From: Amblyomma americanum | Lineage: Eukaryota; Arthropoda; Arachnida; Ixodida; Ixodidae | Direction: 5' to 3' | DNA length: 64,000 nt | Assembly: GCF_052857255.1 (NCBI RefSeq) | Contig: NW_027526648.1 | Span: 1 to 64,000, forward strand | Part shown: positions 26,112 through 39,506 of the stretch, piece by piece | Layout: every line of letters starts with the position of its first letter | How positions within the stretch are numbered: position 1 is the first letter of the stretch | Program-made: the position numbers and the translations under genes | The notes under the pieces: model-generated | What the model was told of the DNA's origin: nothing | Databases searched by the model: none | The model's input: the letters and a program-made list of their open reading frames with translations, nothing else

Positions 26112-29100
26112 ATACAAGTTTTCGCGCAGTTCTGAGAGAAAAAGTTTACACCTATCTCTCGTCTACTCTTCGACGACTTGTAAAATCAATGCTCCTGAAT
26201 CTTGCTAGTTTCGATCTAAAACGATGTATCCCGTTGTTTTGAGCCGGAATACAAGTTTTCGCGCAGTTCTGAGAGAAAAATTTACACCTTTCTCTCGTCT
26301 ACTCTTCGACGACTTGTAAAATTAATGCTCGTATATCTTGCTAGTTTTGATCTACAACGATGTATCTCGTTGTTTTGAGCTGGAATAGAAGTTTTCGCTC
26401 AGTTCTGAGAGAAAAAGTTTACACCTTTCTCTCGTCTACTCTTCGAGGACTTGTAAAATCGATGCTCGTGAATCTTGCTAGTTTCGATCTAAAACGATGT
26501 ATCCCGTTGTTTTGAGCCAGAATACAAGTTTTCGCGCAGTTCTGAGAGAAAACGTTTACACCTTTATCTCGTGTACTCTTCGACGACGTGCAAAATCGAT
26601 GCTCGTGAATCTTGCTGGTTTTGATCTAAAACGATGTATTCCGTTGTTTTGAGCCGGAATACAAGTTTTCGCGCAGTTCTGAGTGAAAAAGTTAACACCT
26701 TTCTCTCGTCTACTCTTCGACGACTTGTAATATCGATGCTCGTGAATCTTGCTAGTTTTGATCAAAAACGATGTAACCCGTTGTTCTGAGCCGGAATACA
26801 AGTTTTGGCGCAGTTCTGAGAGAAAACGTTTACACCTTTCTCTCGTCTACTCTTCGACGACTTGTAAAATCAATGCTCGTATATCTTGCTAGTTTCGATC
26901 TAAAACGATGTATCCCGTTGTTTTGAGCCGGAATACAAGTTTTCGCGCAGTTCTGAGAGAAAAAGTTTACACCTTTCTCTTGTCTTCTCTTCGAAGACTT
27001 GTAAAATCGATGCCCGTGAATCTTGCTAGTTTCGATCCAAAACGATGTATCCAGTTGTTTTGAGCCGGTATACAAGTTTTCGCGCAGTTCTGAGAGAAAA
27101 CGTTTACACCTTTCTCTCGTCTACTCTTCGAGGACTTGTAAAATCTATGCTCGTGAATCTTGCTAGTTTCGATCTAAAACGATGAATCCCTTTGTTTTGA
27201 GCCGGAATACAAGTTTTCGCGCAGTTTTGAGAGAGAAAGTTTACACCTTTCTCTCGACTACTATTCGACGACTTGTAAAATCGATGCTCGTGAATCTTGC
27301 TAGTTTCGACCTAAAACGATGTATCTCGTTGTTTTGAGATGGAATACAAGTTTTCGCGCAGATCTGAGAGAAAAAGTTTACACCTTTCTCTCGTCTACTC
27401 TTCGACGACTTGTAAAATTGGTGCTCGTGAATCTTGCTAGTTTCGATCGAAAACGATGAATCCCGTTGTTTTGTGCCGGAATACAAGTTTTCGCGCAGTT
27501 TTGAGAGAGAAAGTTTACACCTTTCTCTCGACTACTATTCGACGACGTGTAAAATGATGCTCGTGAATCTTGCTAGTTTCGACCTAAAACGATGTATCTC
27601 GTTGTTTTGAGATGGAATACAAGTTTTCACGCAGATCTGAGAGAAAAAGTTTACACCTTTCTCTCGTCTACTCTTCGACGACGTGCAAAATCGATGCTCG
27701 TGAATCTTGCTGGTTTTGATCTAAAACGATGTATCCCGTTGTCTTGAGCCGGAATACAAGTTTTCGCGCAGTTCTGAGTGAAAAAGTTAACACCTTTCTC
27801 TCGTCTACTCTTCGACGACTTGTAATATCGATGCTCGTGAATCTTGCTAGTTTCGATCTAAAACGATGTAACCCGTTGTTCTGAGCCGGAATACAAGTTT
27901 TGGCGCAGTTCTGAGAGAAAACGTTTACACCTTTCTCTCGTCTACTCTTCGACGACTTGTAAAATCAATGCTCGTATATCTTGCTAGTTTCGATCTAAAA
28001 CGATGTATCCCGTTGTTTTGAGCCGGAATACAAGTTTTCGCGCAGTTCTGAGAGAAAAAGTTTACACCTTTCTCTTATCTACTCTACGAAGACTTGTAAA
28101 ATCGATGCCCGTGAATCTTGCTAGTTTCGATCCAAAACGATGTATTCAGTTGTTTTGAGACGGAATACAAGTTTTCGCGCAGTTCAGAGAGAAAAAGTTT
28201 ACACCTTTCTCTCGTCTACTCTTCGACGACTTGTAAAATCGATGCTCGTGAATCTTGCTAGTTTCGACCTAAAACGATGTATCTCGTTGTTTTGAGATGG
28301 AATACAAGTTTTCGCGCAGATCTGAGAGAAAAAGTTTACACCTTTCTCTCGTCTACTCTTCGACGACTTGTAAAATTGGTGCTCGTGAATCTTGCTAGTT
28401 TCGATCGAAAACGATGAATCCCGTTGTTTTGTGCCGGAATACAAGTTTTCGCGCAGTTTTGAGAGAGAAAGTTTACACCTTTCTCTCGACTACTATTCGA
28501 CGACGTGTAAAATGATGCTCGTGAATCTTGCTAGTTTCGACCTAAAACGATGTATCTCGTTGTTTTGAGATGGAATACAAGTTTTCACGCAGATCTGAGA
28601 GAAAAAGTTTACACCTTTCTCTCGTCTACTCTTCGACGACGTGCAAAATCGATGCTCGTGAATCTTGCTGGTTTTGATCTAAAACGATGTATCCCGTTGT
28701 CTTGAGCCGGAATACAAGTTTTCGCGCAGTTCTGAGTGAAAAAGTTAACACCTTTCTCTCGTCTACTCTTCGACGACTTGTAATATCGATGCTCGTGAAT
28801 CTTGCTAGTTTCGATCTAAAACGATGTAACCCGTTGTTCTGAGCCGGAATACAAGTTTTGGCGCAGTTCTGAGAGAAAACGTTTACACCTTTCTCTCGTC
28901 TACTCTTCGACGACTTGTAAAATCAATGCTCGTATATCTTGCTAGTTTCGATCTAAAACGATGTATCCCGTTGTTTTGAGCCGGAATACAAGTTTTCGCG
29001 CAGTTCTGAGAGAAAAAGTTTACACCTTTCTCTTATCTACTCTACGAAGACTTGTAAAATCGATGCCCGTGAATCTTGCTAGTTTCGATCCAAAACGATG

Positions 29101-29941
29101 TATTCAGTTGTTTTGAGACGGAATACAAGTTTTCGCGCAGTTCAGAGAGAAAAAGTTTACACCTTTCTCTCGTCTACTCTTCGACGACTTGTAAAATCGA
29201 TGCTCGTGAATCTTGCTAGTTTCGATCTAAAACGATGTATCCCGTTTTTTTGAGCCGGTATACAAGTTTTCGCGCAGTTCTGAGAGAAAAAGTTTACACC
29301 TTTCTCTCGAGTACTCTGACGACTTGTAAAATCGATGCTCGTGAATCTTGCTAGTTTCGATCTAAAACGATCTATCCCGTTTTTTTGAGCCGGAATACAA
29401 GTTTTCGCGCAGTTCTGAGAGAAAAAGTTTACACCTTTCTCTCGTCTACTCTTCGAGGACTTGTAAAATCGATGCTCGTGAATCTTCCTAGTTTCGATCT
29501 AAAACGATGAATCCTGTTGTTTTAGCCGGAATACAAGTTTTCGCGCCGTTCTGAGAGAGAAAGTTTACACCTTTCTCTCGACTACTATTCGACGACTTGT
29601 AAAATCGATGCTCGTGAATCTTCCTATTTTCGATCTAAAACGATGAATCCCGTTGTTTTGAGCCGGAATACAAGTTTTCGCGCAGTTCTGAGAGAAAAAG
29701 TTTACACCTTTCTCTCGTCCACTATTCGACGACTTGTAAAATCGATGCTCGTGAATGTTGCTGGTTTCGATCTAAAACGATGTATCCCGTTGTTTTGAGC
29801 CGGAATACAAGTTTTCGCGCAGTTCTGAGAGAAAAAGTTTACACCTATCTCTCGTCTACTCTTCGACGACTTGTAAAATCAATGCTCCTGAATCTTGCTA
29901 GGTTCGATCTAAAACGATGTATCCCGTTTTTTTGAGCCGCT
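26112..29941. repeat. Family 2 28-mer HOR, 3,830 bp, copy 1
   Basis: Aligned at +3,830 this segment matches the next one, starting just after GAGCCGG/GAGCCGC. Shared private variants include ATCAAAAACG near 26,760/30,590, CTTGTCTTCTCTTCG near 26,978/30,808, GTGCCGGAAT near 27,472/31,301 and AAAATGATGCTC near 27,551. Two tandem copies of a 7-mer (958 bp) lie at about 27,280-29,223. The unit ends with CTTCCTAGTTTCG, TTTTAGCCGG, CTTCCTATTTTCG, CGTCCACTATTCG and two CCTATCTCTCG monomers. Confidence 0.85.
27280..29223. repeat. 7-mer subrepeat, 958 bp, two tandem copies
   Basis: The variant GACGACGTGTAAAATGATGC at 27,541 recurs at 28,499, exactly 958 bp or 7 x 137 minus 1. The minus 1 is explained by AAAATGATG in place of AAAATCGATG. 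Each unit contains GAGATGGAAT with TTCACGCAGATC, GTCTTGAGCC, GAGTGAAAAAGTTAAC, TTTTGGCGCAG and CTCTTATCTACTCTACG. The pair is present in both 28-mers, while only one 7-mer is seen at 36,678 and in later units. Subunit number therefore varies between HOR copies. Confidence 0.85.
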
Positions 29942-32900
29942 ATACAAGTTTTCGCGCAGTTCTGAGAGAAAAAGTTTACACCTATCTCTCGTCTACTCTT
30001 CGACGACTTGTAAAATCAATGCTCCTGAATCTTGCTAGTTTCGATCTAAAACGATGTATCCCGTTGTTTTGAGCCGGAATACAAGTTTTCGCGCAGTTCT
30101 GAGAGAAAAATTTACACCTTTCTCTCGTCTACTCTTCGACGACTTGTAAAATTAATGCTCGTATATCTTGCTAGTTTTGATCTACAACGATGTATCTCGT
30201 TGTTTTGAGCTGGAATAGAAGTTTTCGCTCAGTTCTGAGAGAAAAAGTTTACACCTTTCTCTCGTCTACTCTTCGAGGACTTGTAAAATCGATGCTCGTG
30301 AATCTTGCTAGTTTCGATCTAAAACGATGTATCCCGTTGTTTTGAGCCAGAATACAAGTTTTCGCGCAGTTCTGAGAGAAAACGTTTACACCTTTATCTC
30401 GTGTACTCTTCGACGACGTGCAAAATCGATGCTCGTGAATCTTGCTGGTTTTGATCTAAAACGATGTATTCCGTTGTTTTGAGCCGGAATACAAGTTTTC
30501 GCGCAGTTCTGAGTGAAAAAGTTAACACCTTTCTCTCGTCTACTCTTCGACGACTTGTAATATCGATGCTCGTGAATCTTGCTAGTTTTGATCAAAAACG
30601 ATGTAACCCGTTGTTCTGAGCCGGAATACAAGTTTTGGCGCAGTTCTGAGAGAAAACGTTTACACCTTTCTCTCGTCTACTCTTCGACGACTTGTAAAAT
30701 CAATGCTCGTATATCTTGCTAGTTTCGATCTAAAACGATGTATCCCGTTGTTTTGAGCCGGAATACAAGTTTTCGCGCAGTTCTGAGAGAAAAAGTTTAC
30801 ACCTTTCTCTTGTCTTCTCTTCGAAGACTTGTAAAATCGATGCCCGTGAATCTTGCTAGTTTCGATCCAAAACGATGTATCCAGTTGTTTTGAGCCGGTA
30901 TACAAGTTTTCGCGCAGTTCTGAGAGAAAACGTTTACACCTTTCTCTCGTCTACTCTTCGAGGACTTGTAAAATCTATCTCGTGAATCTTGCTAGTTTCG
31001 ATCTAAAACGATGAATCCCTTTGTTTTGAGCCGGAATACAAGTTTTCGCGCAGTTTTGAGAGAGAAAGTTTACACCTTTCTCTCGACTACTATTCGACGA
31101 CTTGTAAAATCGATGCTCGTGAATCTTGCTAGTTTCGACCTAAAACGATGTATCTCGTTGTTTTGAGATGGAATACAAGTTTTCGCGCAGATCTGAGAGA
31201 AAAAGTTTACACCTTTCTCTCGTCTACTCTTCGACGACTTGTAAAATTGGTGCTCGTGAATCTTGCTAGTTTCGATCGAAAACGATGAATCCCGTTGTTT
31301 TGTGCCGGAATACAAGTTTTCGCGCAGTTTTGAGAGAGAAAGTTTACACCTTTCTCTCGACTACTATTCGACGACGTGTAAAATGATGCTCGTGAATCTT
31401 GCTAGTTTCGACCTAAAACGATGTATCTCGTTGTTTTGAGATGGAATACAAGTTTTCACGCAGATCTGAGAGAAAAAGTTTACACCTTTCTCTCGTCTAC
31501 TCTTCGACGACGTGCAAAATCGATGCTCGTGAATCTTGCTGGTTTTGATCTAAAACGATGTATCCCGTTGTCTTGAGCCGGAATACAAGTTTTCGCGCAG
31601 TTCTGAGTGAAAAAGTTAACACCTTTCTCTCGTCTACTCTTCGACGACTTGTAATATCGATGCTCGTGAATCTTGCTAGTTTCGATCTAAAACGATGTAA
31701 CCCGTTGTTCTGAGCCGGAATACAAGTTTTGGCGCAGTTCTGAGAGAAAACGTTTACACCTTTCTCTCGTCTACTCTTCGACGACTTGTAAAATCAATGC
31801 TCGTATATCTTGCTAGTTTCGATCTAAAACGATGTATCCCGTTGTTTTGAGCCGGAATACAAGTTTTCGCGCAGTTCTGAGAGAAAAAGTTTACACCTTT
31901 CTCTTATCTACTCTACGAAGACTTGTAAAATCGATGCCCGTGAATCTTGCTAGTTTCGATCCAAAACGATGTATTCAGTTGTTTTGAGACGGAATACAAG
32001 TTTTCGCGCAGTTCAGAGAGAAAAAGTTTACACCTTTCTCTCGTCTACTCTTCGACGACTTGTAAAATCGATGCTCGTGAATCTTGCTAGTTTCGACCTA
32101 AAACGATGTATCTCGTTGTTTTGAGATGGAATACAAGTTTTCGCGCAGATCTGAGAGAAAAAGTTTACACCTTTCTCTCGTCTACTCTTCGACGACTTGT
32201 AAAATTGGTGCTCGTGAATCTTGCTAGTTTCGATCGAAAACGATGAATCCCGTTGTTTTGTGCCGGAATACAAGTTTTCGCGCAGTTTTGAGAGAGAAAG
32301 TTTACACCTTTCTCTCGACTACTATTCGACGACGTGTAAAATGATGCTCGTGAATCTTGCTAGTTTCGACCTAAAACGATGTATCTCGTTGTTTTGAGAT
32401 GGAATACAAGTTTTCACGCAGATCTGAGAGAAAAAGTTTACACCTTTCTCTCGTCTACTCTTCGACGACGTGCAAAATCGATGCTCGTGAATCTTGCTGG
32501 TTTTGATCTAAAACGATGTATCCCGTTGTCTTGAGCCGGAATACAAGTTTTCGCGCAGTTCTGAGTGAAAAAGTTAACACCTTTCTCTCGTCTACTCTTC
32601 GACGACTTGTAATATCGATGCTCGTGAATCTTGCTAGTTTCGATCTAAAACGATGTAACCCGTTGTTCTGAGCCGGAATACAAGTTTTGGCGCAGTTCTG
32701 AGAGAAAACGTTTACACCTTTCTCTCGTCTACTCTTCGACGACTTGTAAAATCAATGCTCGTATATCTTGCTAGTTTCGATCTAAAACGATGTATCCCGT
32801 TGTTTTGAGCCGGAATACAAGTTTTCGCGCAGTTCTGAGAGAAAAAGTTTACACCTTTCTCTTATCTACTCTACGAAGACTTGTAAAATCGATGCCCGTG

Positions 32901-33770
32901 AATCTTGCTAGTTTCGATCCAAAACGATGTATTCAGTTGTTTTGAGACGGAATACAAGTTTTCGCGCAGTTCAGAGAGAAAAAGTTTACACCTTTCTCTC
33001 GTCTACTCTTCGACGACTTGTAAAATCGATGCTCGTGAATCTTGCTAGTTTCGATCTAAAACGATGTATCCCGTTTTTTTGAGCCGGTATACAAGTTTTC
33101 GCGCAGTTCTGAGAGAAAAAGTTTACACCTTTCTCTCGAGTACTCTGACGACTTGTAAAATCGATGCTCGTGAATCTTGCTAGTTTCGATCTAAAACGAT
33201 CTATCCCGTTTTTTTGAGCCGGAATACAAGTTTTCGCGCAGTTCTGAGAGAAAAAGTTTACACCTTTCTCTCGTCTACTCTTCGAGGACTTGTAAAATCG
33301 ATGCTCGTGAATCTTCCTAGTTTCGATCTAAAACGATGAATCCTGTTGTTTTAGCCGGAATACAAGTTTTCGCGCCGTTCTGAGAGAGAAAGTTTACACC
33401 TTTCTCTCGACTACTATTCGACGACTTGTAAAATCGATGCTCGTGAATCTTCCTATTTTCGATCTAAAACGATGAATCCCGTTGTTTTGAGCCGGAATAC
33501 AAGTTTTCGCGCAGTTCTGAGAGAAAAAGTTTACACCTTTCTCTCGTCCACTATTCGACGACTTGTAAAATCGATGCTCGTGAATGTTGCTGGTTTCGAT
33601 CTAAAACGATGTATCCCGTTGTTTTGAGCCGGAATACAAGTTTTCGCGCAGTTCTGAGAGAAAAAGTTTACACCTATCTCTCGTCTACTCTTCGACGACT
33701 TGTAAAATCAATGCTCCTGAATCTTGCTAGGTTCGATCTAAAACGATGTATCCCGTTTTTTTGAGCCGCT
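29942..33770. repeat. Family 2 28-mer HOR, 3,829 bp, copy 2
   Basis: Second tandem copy, one base shorter because it reads AATCTATCTCG near 30,972 where other copies read AATCTATGCTCG. The double 7-mer is kept (31,070 and 32,028 regions). The GAGCCGCTATAC monomer, rare elsewhere, begins at 29,934 and again at 33,763, marking the unit joint. After the second joint the sequence changes within about 25 bp from AAAAAGTTTAC to AAAACGTTTAC and leaves this phase. Confidence 0.85.
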
Positions 33771-36700
33771 ATACAAGTTTTCGCGCAGTTCTGAGAGAAA
33801 ACGTTTACACCTTTCTCTCGTGTACTCTTCGACGACGTGTAAAATCGATGCTCGTGACTCTTGCTAGTTATGATCTAAAACGATGTATCCCGTTGTTTTG
33901 AGCCGGAATACAAGTTTTCGCGCAGTTCTGAGAGAAAACGTTTACACCTTTCTCTCGTGTACTCTTCGACGACGTGTAAAATCGATGCTCGTGACTCTTG
34001 CTAGTTTCGATCTAAAACGATGTATTCTGTTGTTTTGAGCCGGAATACAAGTTTTCGTGCAGTTCTGAGAGAAAAAGTTTACACCTTTTTCTCGTCTACT
34101 CTTCGACGACTTGTAAAATCGATGCTCGTGAATCTTGCTAGTTTCGACCTAAATCGATGTATCCCGTTGTTTTGAGCCGAAATACAAGTTTTCGCGCAGT
34201 TCTGAGAGAAAAAGTTTACACCTTTCTCTCGAGTACTCTGACGACTTGTAAAATCGATGCTCGTGAATCTTGCTAGTTTCGATCTAAAACGATGTATCCC
34301 GTTTTTTTGAGCCGGAATACAAGTTTTCGCGCAGTTCTGAGAGAAAAAGTTTTCACCTTTCTCTCGTCTACTCTTCGAGGACTTGTAAAATCAATGCTCG
34401 TGAATCTTGCTAGTTTTGATCTAAAACGATGAATCCTGTTGTTTTGAGCCGGAATACAAGTTTTCGCGCCTGTCTGAGAGAGAAAGTTTACACCTTTCTC
34501 TCGACTACTATTCGACGACTTGTAAAATCGATGCTCGTGAATCTTCCTATTTTCGATCTAAAACGATGAATCCCGTTGTTTTGAGCCGGAATACAAGTTT
34601 TCGCGCAGTTCTGAGAGAAAAAGTTTACACCTTTCTCTCGTCCACTATTCGACGACTTGTAAAATCGATGCTCGTGAATGTTGCTGGTTTCGATCTAAAA
34701 CGATGTATCCCGTTGTTTTGAGCCGGAATACAAGTTTTCGCGCAGTTCTGAGAGAAAAAGTTTACACCTATCTCTCGTCTACTCTTCGACGACTTGTAAA
34801 ATCAATGCTCCTGAATCTTGCTAGTTTCGATCTAAAACGATGTATCCCGTTTTTTTGAGCCGGTATACAAGTTTTCGCGCAGTTCTGAGAGAAAACGTTT
34901 ACACCTTTCTCTCGTGTACTCTTCGACGACGTGTAAAATCGATGCTCGTGACTCTTGCTAGTTATGATCTAAAACGATGTATCCCGTTGTTTTGAGCCGG
35001 AATACAAGTTTTCGCGCAGTTCTGAGAGAAAAATTTACACCTTTCTCTCGTCTACTCTTCGACGACTTGTAAAATTAATGCTCGTATATCTTGCTAGTTT
35101 TGATCTACAACGATGTATCTCGTTGTTTTGAGCTGGAATAGAAGTTTTCGCGCAGTTCTGAGAGAAAAAGTTTTCACCTTTCTCTCGTCTACTCTTCGAG
35201 GACTTGTAAAATCAATGCTCGTGAATCTTGCTAGTTTTGATCTAAAACGATGAATCCTGTTGTTTTGAGCCGGAATACAAGTTTTCGCGCCTTTCTGAGA
35301 GAGAAAGTTTACACCTTTCTCTCGACTACTATTCGACGACTTGTAAAATCGATGCTCGTGAATCTTCCTATTTTCGATCTAAAACGATGAATCCCGTTGT
35401 TTTGAGCCGGAATACAAGTTTTCGCGCAGTTCTGAGAGAAAAAGTTTACACCTTTCTCTCGTCCACTATTCGACGACTTGTAAAATCGATGCTCGTGAAT
35501 GTTGCTGGTTTCGATCTAAAACGATGTATCCCGTTGTTTTGAGCCGGAATACAAGTTTTCGCGCAGTTCTGAGAGAAAAAGTTTACACCTATCTCTCGTC
35601 TACTCTTCGACGACTTGTAAAATCAATGCTCCTGAATCTTGCTAGTTTCGATCTAAAACGATGTATCCCGTTGTTTTGAGCCGGAATACAAGTTTTCGCG
35701 CAGTTCTGAGAGAAAAATTTACACCTTTCTCTCGTCTACTCTTCGACGACTTGTAAAATTAATGCTCGTATATCTTGCTAGTTTTGATCTACAACGATGT
35801 ATCTCGTTGTTTTGAGCTGGAATAGAAGTTTTCGCTCAGTTCTGAGAGAAAAAGTTTACACCTTTCTCTCGTCTACTCTTCGAGGACTTGTAAAATCGAT
35901 GCTCGTGAATCTTGCTAGTTTCGATCTAAAACGATGTATCCCGTTGTTTTGAGCCAGAATACAAGTTTTCGCGCAGTTCTGAGAGAAAACGTTTACACCT
36001 TTATCTCGTGTACTCTTCGACGACGTGCAAAATCGATGCTCGTGAATCTTGCTGGTTTTGATCTAAAACGATGTATTCCGTTGTTTTGAGCCGGAATACA
36101 AGTTTTCGCGCAGTTCTGAGTGAAAAAGTTAACACCTTTCTCTCGTCTACTCTTCGACGACTTGTAATATCGATGCTCGTGAATCTTGCTAGTTTTGATC
36201 AAAAACGATGTAACCCGTTGTTCTGAGCCGGAATACAAGTTTTGGCGCAGTTCTGAGAGAAAACGTTTACACCTTTCTCTCGTCTACTCTTCGACGACTT
36301 GTAAAATCAATGCTCGTATATCTTGCTAGTTTCGATCTAAAACGATGTATCCCGTTGTTTTGAGCCGGAATACAAGTTTTCGCGCAGTTCTGAGAGAAAA
36401 AGTTTACACCTTTCTCTTGTCTTCTCTTCGAAGACTTGTAAAATCGATGCCCGTGAATCTTGCTAGTTTCGATCCAAAACGATGTATCCAGTTGTTTTGA
36501 GCCGGTATACAAGTTTTCGCGCAGTTCTGAGAGAAAACGTTTACACCTTTCTCTCGTCTACTCTTCGAGGACTTGTAAAATCTATGCTCGTGAATCTTGC
36601 TAGTTTCGATCTAAAACGATGAATCCCTTTGTTTTGAGCCGGAATACAAGTTTTCGCGCAGTTTTGAGAGAGAAAGTTTACACCTTTCTCTCGACTACTA

Positions 36701-39506
36701 TTCGACGACTTGTAAAATCGATGCTCGTGAATCTTGCTAGTTTCGACCTAAAACGATGTATCTCGTTGTTTTGAGATGGAATACAAGTTTTCGCGCAGAT
36801 CTGAGAGAAAAAGTTTACACCTTTCTCTCGTCTACTCTTCGACGACTTGTAAAATTGGTGCTCGTGAATCTTGCTAGTTTCGATCGAAAACGATGAATCC
36901 CGTTGTTTTGTGCCGGAATACAAGTTTTCGCGCAGTTTTGAGAGAGAAAGTTTACACCTTTCTCTCGACTACTATTCGACGACGTGTAAAATGATGCTCG
37001 TGAATCTTGCTAGTTTCGACCTAAAACGATGTATCTCGTTGTTTTGAGATGGAATACAAGTTTTCACGCAGATCTGAGAGAAAAAGTTTACACCTTTCTC
37101 TCGTCTACTCTTCGACGACGTGCAAAATCGATGCTCGTGAATCTTGCTGGTTTTGATCTAAAACGATGTATCCCGTTGTCTTGAGCCGGAATACAAGTTT
37201 TCGCGCAGTTCTGAGTGAAAAAGTTAACACCTTTCTCTCGTCTACTCTTCGACGACTTGTAATATCGATGCTCGTGAATCTTGCTAGTTTCGATCTAAAA
37301 CGATGTAACCCGTTGTTCTGAGCCGGAATACAAGTTTTGGCGCAGTTCTGAGAGAAAACGTTTACACCTTTCTCTCGTCTACTCTTCGACGACTTGTAAA
37401 ATCAATGCTCGTATATCTTGCTAGTTTCGATCTAAAACGATGTATCCCGTTGTTTTGAGCCGGAATACAAGTTTTCGCGCAGTTCTGAGAGAAAAAGTTT
37501 ACACCTTTCTCTTATCTACTCTACGAAGACTTGTAAAATCGATGCCCGTGAATCTTGCTAGTTTCGATCCAAAACGATGTATTCAGTTGTTTTGAGACGG
37601 AATACAAGTTTTCGCGCAGTTCAGAGAGAAAAAGTTTACACCTTTCTCTCGTCTACTCTTCGACGACTTGTAAAATCGATGCTCGTGAATCTTGCTAGTT
37701 TCGATCTAAAACGATGTATCCCGTTTTTTTGAGCCGGTATACAAGTTTTCGCGCAGTTCTGAGAGAAAAAGTTTACACCTTTCTCTCGAGTACTCTGACG
37801 ACTTGTAAAATCGATGCTCGTGAATCTTGCTAGTTTCGATCTAAAACGATCTATCCCGTTTTTTTGAGCCGGAATACAAGTTTTCGCGCAGTTCTGAGAG
37901 AAAAAGTTTACACCTTTCTCTCGTCTACTCTTCGAGGACTTGTAAAATCGATGCTCGTGAATCTTCCTAGTTTCGATCTAAAACGATGAATCCTGTTGTT
38001 TTAGCCGGAATACAAGTTTTCGCGCCGTTCTGAGAGAGAAAGTTTACACCTTTCTCTCGACTACTATTCGACGACTTGTAAAATCGATGCTCGTGAATCT
38101 TCCTATTTTCGATCTAAAACGATGAATCCCGTTGTTTTGAGCCGGAATACAAGTTTTCGCGCAGTTCTGAGAGAAAAAGTTTACACCTTTCTCTCGTCCA
38201 CTATTCGACGACTTGTAAAATCGATGCTCGTGAATGTTGCTGGTTTCGATCTAAAACGATGTATCCCGTTGTTTTGAGCCGGAATACAAGTTTTCGCGCA
38301 GTTCTGAGAGAAAAAGTTTACACCTATCTCTCGTCTACTCTTCGACGACTTGTAAAATCAATGCTCCTGAATCTTGCTAGTTTCGATCTAAAACGATGTA
38401 TCCCGTTTTTTTGAGCCGCTATACAAGTTTTCGCGCAGTTCTGAGAGAAAACGTTTACACCTTTCTCTCGTGTACTCTTCGACGACGTGTAAAATCGATG
38501 CTCGTGACTCTTGCTAGTTATGATCTAAAACGATGTATCCCGTTGTTTTGAGCCGGAATACAAGTTTTCGCGCAGTTCTGAGAGAAAACGTTTACACCTT
38601 TCTCTCGTGTACTCTTCGACGACGTGTAAAATCGATGCTCGTGACTCTTGCTAGTTTCGATCTAAAACGATGTATTCTGTTGTTTTGAGCCGGAATACAA
38701 GTTTTCGTGCAGTTCTGAGAGAAAAAGTTTACACCTTTTTCTCGTCTACTCTTCGACGACTTGTAAAATCGATGCTCGTGAATCTTGCTAGTTTCGACCT
38801 AAATCGATGTATCCCGTTGTTTTGAGCCGAAATACAAGTTTTCGCGCAGTTCTGAGAGAAAAAGTTTACACCTTTCTCTCGAGTACTCTGACGACTTGTA
38901 AAATCGATGCTCGTGAATCTTGCTAGTTTCGATCTAAAACGATGTATCCCGTTTTTTTGAGCCGGAATACAAGTTTTCGCGCAGTTCTGAGAGAAAAAGT
39001 TTTCACCTTTCTCTCGTCTACTCTTCGAGGACTTGTAAAATCAATGCTCGTGAATCTTGCTAGTTTTGATCTAAAACGATGAATCCTGTTGTTTTGAGCC
39101 GGAATACAAGTTTTCGCGCCTGTCTGAGAGAGAAAGTTTACACCTTTCTCTCGACTACTATTCGACGACTTGTAAAATCGATGCTCGTGAATCTTCCTAT
39201 TTTCGATCTAAAACGATGAATCCCGTTGTTTTGAGCCGGAATACAAGTTTTCGCGCAGTTCTGAGAGAAAAAGTTTACACCTTTCTCTCGTCCACTATTC
39301 GACGACTTGTAAAATCGATGCTCGTGAATGTTGCTGGTTTCGATCTAAAACGATGTATCCCGTTGTTTTGAGCCGGAATACAAGTTTTCGCGCAGTTCTG
39401 AGAGAAAAAGTTTACACCTATCTCTCGTCTACTCTTCGACGACTTGTAAAATCAATGCTCCTGAATCTTGCTAGTTTCGATCTAAAACGATGTATCCCGT
39501 TTTTTT
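33771..39506. repeat. Rearranged family 2 segment, 4,650-bp (34-mer) period
   Basis: Markers at 33,763 (GAGCCGCTATAC), 34,021 (TGTATTCTG) and 34,471 (TGTCTGAGAG, after CGCGCC) recur at 38,413, 38,671 and 39,121, all offset 4,650. The match spans about 32,050-35,150 against 36,700-39,800. Inside it, a 6-mer (about 821 bp) is repeated: TTTTCACC near 34,349 and 35,170 with the same followers. Compared with the 28-mer, one 7-mer is lost and several monomers are gained. A patch at about 34,020-34,460 carries family 1 monomers. Confidence 0.78.

Noticed and set aside
35150..35700. Possible inversion or foreign insertion near 35.15 kb, where the 4,650-bp match breaks
   Set aside because: The sequence on both sides remains the same monomer in the same orientation. 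The break is a phase jump caused by a duplicated 6-mer.
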